DNA from: Anaerorhabdus sp964386325
Lineage (GTDB): Bacteria > Bacillota_I > Bacilli_A > Erysipelotrichales > Erysipelotrichaceae
Reading direction: 5' to 3'
Assembly (NCBI GenBank): GCA_964386325.1
Contig: CAYLQY010000004.1
Coordinates: 62,001-126,000, forward strand
Length of the DNA stretch: 64,000 nucleotides
This document shows positions 60,517-64,000 of this stretch, in pieces. The position numbers were made by a program, and so were the translations under genes. The stretch's first letter is position 1, and the number at the start of each line of letters is the position of its first letter. The notes below the pieces were generated by a model. That model was not told the origin of the DNA and made no database searches. It saw nothing but the letters and a program-made list of their open reading frames with translations.

Positions 60517-63402
60517 ATGATTAAAAAAATATGGATATGTTTAATTGCAATACTCTTATTTGTATCACCGCTACAAGTGAATGCCCAAACAGTAAATGAT
60601 TTGGCTTATTCAGATGATTATTCAGTTGTAGCGATTGAAGGCGATACAAATACCGTTCTTTTTAATGCAAAAACATATAAAAGTGCTGAAGGAATTTATA
60701 ACCGTGAAGTAAATAATTATAATAATCTAGCAATTGTTTACCAAGGTAAAGTAATGAAGGTTGAATATGGAATTGTTCAAATTAACAGTACTTCTAGTTG
60801 CGATTATAATGTTGAATTTAAGAATTCTATTGATAATGGATCAAATTATGTAAATGGATGTTACGGCATTGATGCAGCATATTTAAATACTAATGATGCT
60901 GGAACAAAAGTTGAAATGATGATTTCTGGAGTTGCTGGATGGGTGAATATGAGTGATGTAACAATCATCCCATGGGAAATGCTACCAGCTAGAATTTCAA
61001 CATATGTGGTAAAAGAAGGATCAATTTATCATCAGATTAAACAATCATTTAATAATGATTTATATGCAGCTCTTATTAATGTTGGAAGTGCACCGTCTTA
61101 TCTTGAACCAGATATTGAATATTACAGTTATGATGGACATTATTTCTATAAACCAGAAAATAGTTGGGCAATGTTGGATGATTATCGTGCATCAAATCGT
61201 AGTCGTAGTGTGAATCCAAGTGATCCATATTACAACTATTACCAATATGTGAGTCATCGTACATTAACCAATGTAACAGTAGAAGAGATTACAGATTATA
61301 TTCGTAATACATTACAAATACAAAATCAAATTACAAGTTATCTAGATATGGATAAAGATTCATCTAATGATACGTTAAATCGTTCACAATTCTATGATGA
61401 AGAATCAGCATTTTACCAATATCAATATCAATATGGGGCAAATGCTTTAATGATGTTAGGATTATCAATGAATGAAACAGCTATTGGTCGTAGTTCATTA
61501 TCCTTTACCAGAAATAACTTATTTGGACATGCAGCCTATGATTCAGATGTAGAGAAAAATGCTTCTCGTTATTTTAATGTAATGTCATCTATTTATAGTC
61601 ATGCAAAGTATTATATTTCAGGAAGTTATGCCAATCCATTTAGATTTCAATTCCATGGTAGTTATTTTGGAAATAAGGCAAATGGAATGAATGTTTCCTA
61701 TGCATCTGATCCTTATTGGGGAGAAAAGGCAGCACAGTTTTATATGCAAATTGATGCGGCATTTGGTTATAAAGATAATAATTCAATGGCCATTGGTATT
61801 AAGACAAGTATTGATGATGTGAAGGTTTATCAATATGATAGTACTGCTTCAGCAATTCTTTACTCAACAGGAAAACAACCAGATTTTGCATTTGTAATTT
61901 TAGATGCATTTTCAAATGGTGAAGGAGATTGGTATAAGATTCAATCTGAGGCAACATTGAATGAAGAATCAAAGGTTGATATGGTCTACTACTATAGCTA
62001 TCTTGATAATGTCGGATATATTAAACAAAGTGATGTTCAGCTTGTCATGAATCCTGATAAAATGGCAGCTAAGGAAATGGTAAAAGTAGCATTTGATGCG
62101 AATGGTGGTAGTTTCCAAGATGAATCAGTTTTAATTAATTATTTAATTGAAGTGGGGCGAACACCAGTAATTGAAAACCCTAAAAAAGATAAAGCAATAT
62201 TTGTAGGATGGGATAAAGAAATTACTACCGCAAATGAAGAAGTGACCTATGTTGCTCAATATGAAGCAGTTGATTCAATTGCAATGTCAGAGTATCCAGT
62301 TCAACTCATTGAATGGAATGACCGTATCAATATTGATGGAGGAACAATTGTTGTAAACTATGCAAATGGTAAACAAGAAACCGTTCCGTTAACGACTTCT
62401 ATGATTTCAGGATATGATTTAAAAACAGAAGGCGATCAAGAAGTACTTGTATCGTATGCTGGAAATACAACGTCTTATAAAATTACGGTAGATAAAGAAT
62501 TAGATACAATTAGGCAAGAACTTAAAACAGAAATATCTGCAATCTTAGAAGAAATGTCTGATGTAGAAACACTTACCGAAGAACAAGCTACTCGTATTTT
62601 AGATTTAAAAGTTAAAATGGATAATTACATGGTTCCATATTTAACGCAGCCACAATTACGAGCACTTGATAAATTAATATATATGGCAATTGATCATCGT
62701 ATTAATTATGTAATTTATGAAAATGATTTAGATGCATCAGTTTCAGGGTTGTCACTATCTATTGATTTAGGTGATTCATTAGAAAACAAATTCTTGCCAG
62801 ATACGATTAAGTTAGTTGTGAAGAATAGTATTAATTCTGAACATGAAGCGGCGATGAAGTTACTAGCAGAAGGTAATAGTTTAACTTATGTAGATTCATT
62901 TAAGATTCAAACGCAAAAGAATTTGAATGATTTTGAATTAAATACGCCAGTATTGATTTCTATAAAGAAACCAGAAGGAACACCTAATAATCAACTCTTC
63001 ACGGTATTATTGTATGAAGATGGTGAAATTATTAAGTGTTATACCAAACAAACCAATAACTATATTCAATTCATGACACCAGCAATTGGTGAGTTCATGA
63101 TATTGTCTAGAAATACAACGAATGATTACACAATTGATGATGTGGTTGAAACTGTTCGAGTGGATAATAGTGATCCAGATATTCCTGCATTAATTGCAGC
63201 TGGATTATTTGTCGCAACCATTGTCTTACTTATTGTTATTGCAATCGATGCACTATTACGAAAGAGGAAGAGGAAGAAACTACGTGATCAACAAGAAAAT
63301 ACCATTGAAGATGATTCACTACAATCAAGTTCAAGTGAACCAAGACCTCATAACGAGCATCGCACAGAGGGGGATAATCCTTCCAATCAAAGTAATGATT
63401 AA
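60517..63402 (+). CDS. Membrane-anchored glucosaminidase with InlB-like and Ig-like repeats
   Basis: The 961-residue protein has a signal peptide (about 1-24). A GW/SH3-like N-terminal region leads to a GH73-type glucosaminidase domain at about 310-430 (NALMMLGLSMNETAIGRSS, with the catalytic-Glu context, and NNLFGHAAYDS). An InlB-type repeat (about 520-585, VKVAFDANGG), a bacterial Ig-like domain (about 590-660) and a helical linker follow. One C-terminal membrane helix (about 890-915) and a basic/acidic cytosolic tail end it. It should cut peptidoglycan glycan strands for growth or separation. No sortase motif is seen. Its last 119 bases overlap the ParB-like gene. Confidence 0.85.
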   Translation: MIKKIWICLIAILLFVSPLQVNAQTVNDLAYSDDYSVVAIEGDTNTVLFNAKTYKSAEGIYNREVNNYNNLAIVYQGKVMKVEYGIVQINSTSSCDYNVEFKNSIDNGSNYVNGCYGIDAAYLNTNDAGTKVEMMISGVAGWVNMSDVTIIPWEMLPARISTYVVKEGSIYHQIKQSFNNDLYAALINVGSAPSYLEPDIEYYSYDGHYFYKPENSWAMLDDYRASNRSRSVNPSDPYYNYYQYVSHRTLTNVTVEEITDYIRNTLQIQNQITSYLDMDKDSSNDTLNRSQFYDEESAFYQYQYQYGANALMMLGLSMNETAIGRSSLSFTRNNLFGHAAYDSDVEKNASRYFNVMSSIYSHAKYYISGSYANPFRFQFHGSYFGNKANGMNVSYASDPYWGEKAAQFYMQIDAAFGYKDNNSMAIGIKTSIDDVKVYQYDSTASAILYSTGKQPDFAFVILDAFSNGEGDWYKIQSEATLNEESKVDMVYYYSYLDNVGYIKQSDVQLVMNPDKMAAKEMVKVAFDANGGSFQDESVLINYLIEVGRTPVIENPKKDKAIFVGWDKEITTANEEVTYVAQYEAVDSIAMSEYPVQLIEWNDRINIDGGTIVVNYANGKQETVPLTTSMISGYDLKTEGDQEVLVSYAGNTTSYKITVDKELDTIRQELKTEISAILEEMSDVETLTEEQATRILDLKVKMDNYMVPYLTQPQLRALDKLIYMAIDHRINYVIYENDLDASVSGLSLSIDLGDSLENKFLPDTIKLVVKNSINSEHEAAMKLLAEGNSLTYVDSFKIQTQKNLNDFELNTPVLISIKKPEGTPNNQLFTVLLYEDGEIIKCYTKQTNNYIQFMTPAIGEFMILSRNTTNDYTIDDVVETVRVDNSDPDIPALIAAGLFVATIVLLIVIAIDALLRKRKRKKLRDQQENTIEDDSLQSSSSEPRPHNEHRTEGDNPSNQSND

Positions 63403-63559
63403 TGATGAAGGTATTCATTGTGTTGATGGACACAAGCGATGCAGTGCCTGTCGCATACTTGAAGAAACAGAGAATCGAGAAATTGAAGTAAATTGTATGA
63501 TTACCAATGATTTTTCAAAATCAGGCTCAACATATTGGGGAGCACGTAATCATCATTAA
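63284..63559 (+). CDS. Small ParB/sulfiredoxin-like domain protein, overlapping the glucosaminidase gene
   Basis: From the GTG at 63284, behind AGAGGAAG, the frame encodes 91 residues: INKKIPLKMIHYNQVQVNQ, LITSIAQRGIILPIKV and a later GIHCVDGHKRCSACRIL. These follow the ParB N-terminal pattern (IPLxxI, SIxxxGxxxPIxV, then GHRR-like). The final ~40 residues are shorter than usual and end before a DNA-binding HTH. Because the ParB pattern runs through the overlap, the start at 63395 after the glucosaminidase stop would remove half the domain. The function is unknown. Confidence 0.6.
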   Translation: MINKKIPLKMIHYNQVQVNQDLITSIAQRGIILPIKVMINDEGIHCVDGHKRCSACRILEETENREIEVNCMITNDFSKSGSTYWGARNHH

Positions 63560-63568
63560 GGAGAAAAT

Positions 63569-64000
63569 ATGGAACGACTACAAAAAATTATTGCAGCGAG
63601 TGGATTAACTTCACGCCGAAAAGCGGAAGAATTAATTGTACAAGGAAGAGTAAAAGTTGATGGAGAAATCATCACACAACTAGGATATCAAGCAAGAAAA
63701 GGTGCGCGCATCGAAGTGGATGGCAAACCAATTATTAAAGAGAATAAAGTATATTATGTAATGAATAAACCAAAGAATACATTATGTACATTAAAAGATG
63801 AACATGGACGTGATACTGTTTTAGACTACATAAGTTCTGAAGAAAGAGTATTTCCAGTAGGACGACTAGATTTTGATACGACGGGTGTACTTATTTTAAC
63901 CAATGATGGTGAGTTTGCGAATGATATTATTCATCCAAGTAATCATCTAGATAAAATGTATGAAGTATCAATCAAAGGAATTCTAACGGGTGAACAACTT
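63569..64000 (+). CDS. rluB: Pseudouridine synthase, RluB-like (partial, 3' end outside window)
   Basis: The frame from the ATG behind AAGGAGA reads MERLQKIIAASGLTSRRKAE, an S4 RNA-binding domain. The catalytic region GRLDFDTTGVLILTNDG contains the active-site Asp. About 144 residues are present before the window ends. It isomerises a uridine in large-subunit rRNA. RluB/RsuA relatives cannot be fully separated, but KMYEVSIKG and the context favour RluB. Confidence 0.88.
   Translation, partial: MERLQKIIAASGLTSRRKAEELIVQGRVKVDGEIITQLGYQARKGARIEVDGKPIIKENKVYYVMNKPKNTLCTLKDEHGRDTVLDYISSEERVFPVGRLDFDTTGVLILTNDGEFANDIIHPSNHLDKMYEVSIKGILTGEQL

Overview
This 64 kb window is chromosomal DNA from a low-GC Gram-positive bacterium. 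TGA is used as a stop (for example at the end of the first gene), so the code is 11 and Mollicutes are excluded. It carries a HrcA/CIRCE heat-shock regulon, Bacillus-type primosome loaders (DnaB/DnaI), RNase J, a SEDS cell-wall polymerase, a sortase and Ogt. Together with the gene order and large PurL-type FGAM synthase, this fits Erysipelotrichia or a nearby Firmicutes lineage; that placement is an inference. I found no tRNA, rRNA, CRISPR array, prophage or intact insertion sequence.

0-17 kb is housekeeping: an AI-2E family permease (cut by the window edge), a ZnuA-like lipoprotein, then polA-mutM-coaE-dnaB-dnaI (DNA replication and repair plus CoA synthesis), pfkA-pyk (lower glycolysis), a minus-strand pair (AraC regulator and PUA-like protein), minus-strand def-rnjA, and ftsW/rodA-rsmD-coaD. 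17-21 kb is an accessory operon: a TetR regulator with its operator, a CrtI-like FAD oxidoreductase, an EFR1 flavodoxin/ferredoxin fusion and a GT1 glycosyltransferase, followed by a CPBP-like membrane protein. This looks like a small redox/glycosylation pathway for an unknown, probably lipid, substrate. 22-23.5 kb holds a GNAT enzyme and an Xre regulator/DUF3796 membrane protein pair with a large operator.

23.6-32.2 kb is the heat-shock block hrcA-grpE-dnaK-(polysaccharide deacetylase lipoprotein)-dnaJ, then clpB. CIRCE elements precede hrcA and clpB. The deacetylase between dnaK and dnaJ and the His/Cys-rich tail of GrpE are unusual. 32.3-37.6 kb is a run of small orphan genes (lipoprotein, RibD_C, membrane-anchored barrel, LUD, DUF5673, DUF3795, DUF3788, small membrane protein).

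37.7-46.5 kb is a purine operon, purE-purL-purM-purN-purH-purD, lacking purF, purC, purB and purK. Its leader holds a 16-codon ORF, a first intrinsic terminator, a guanine-type purine riboswitch and a second terminator. 46.7-49.7 kb holds nadE and an RlmCD/TrmA-type methyltransferase. 49.8-52.7 kb holds two GNAT enzymes, a VOC protein and a membrane diguanylate cyclase. A 0.9 kb gap with an IS3 orfA remnant follows. 53.6-57.6 kb encodes a large beta-helix surface protein ending in a PNTG motif next to a class-B-like sortase. The rest holds small enzymes, divergent alkylation-repair genes (alkD-like, ogt), a large membrane-anchored glucosaminidase whose 3' end overlaps a ParB-like small gene, and the start of rluB.
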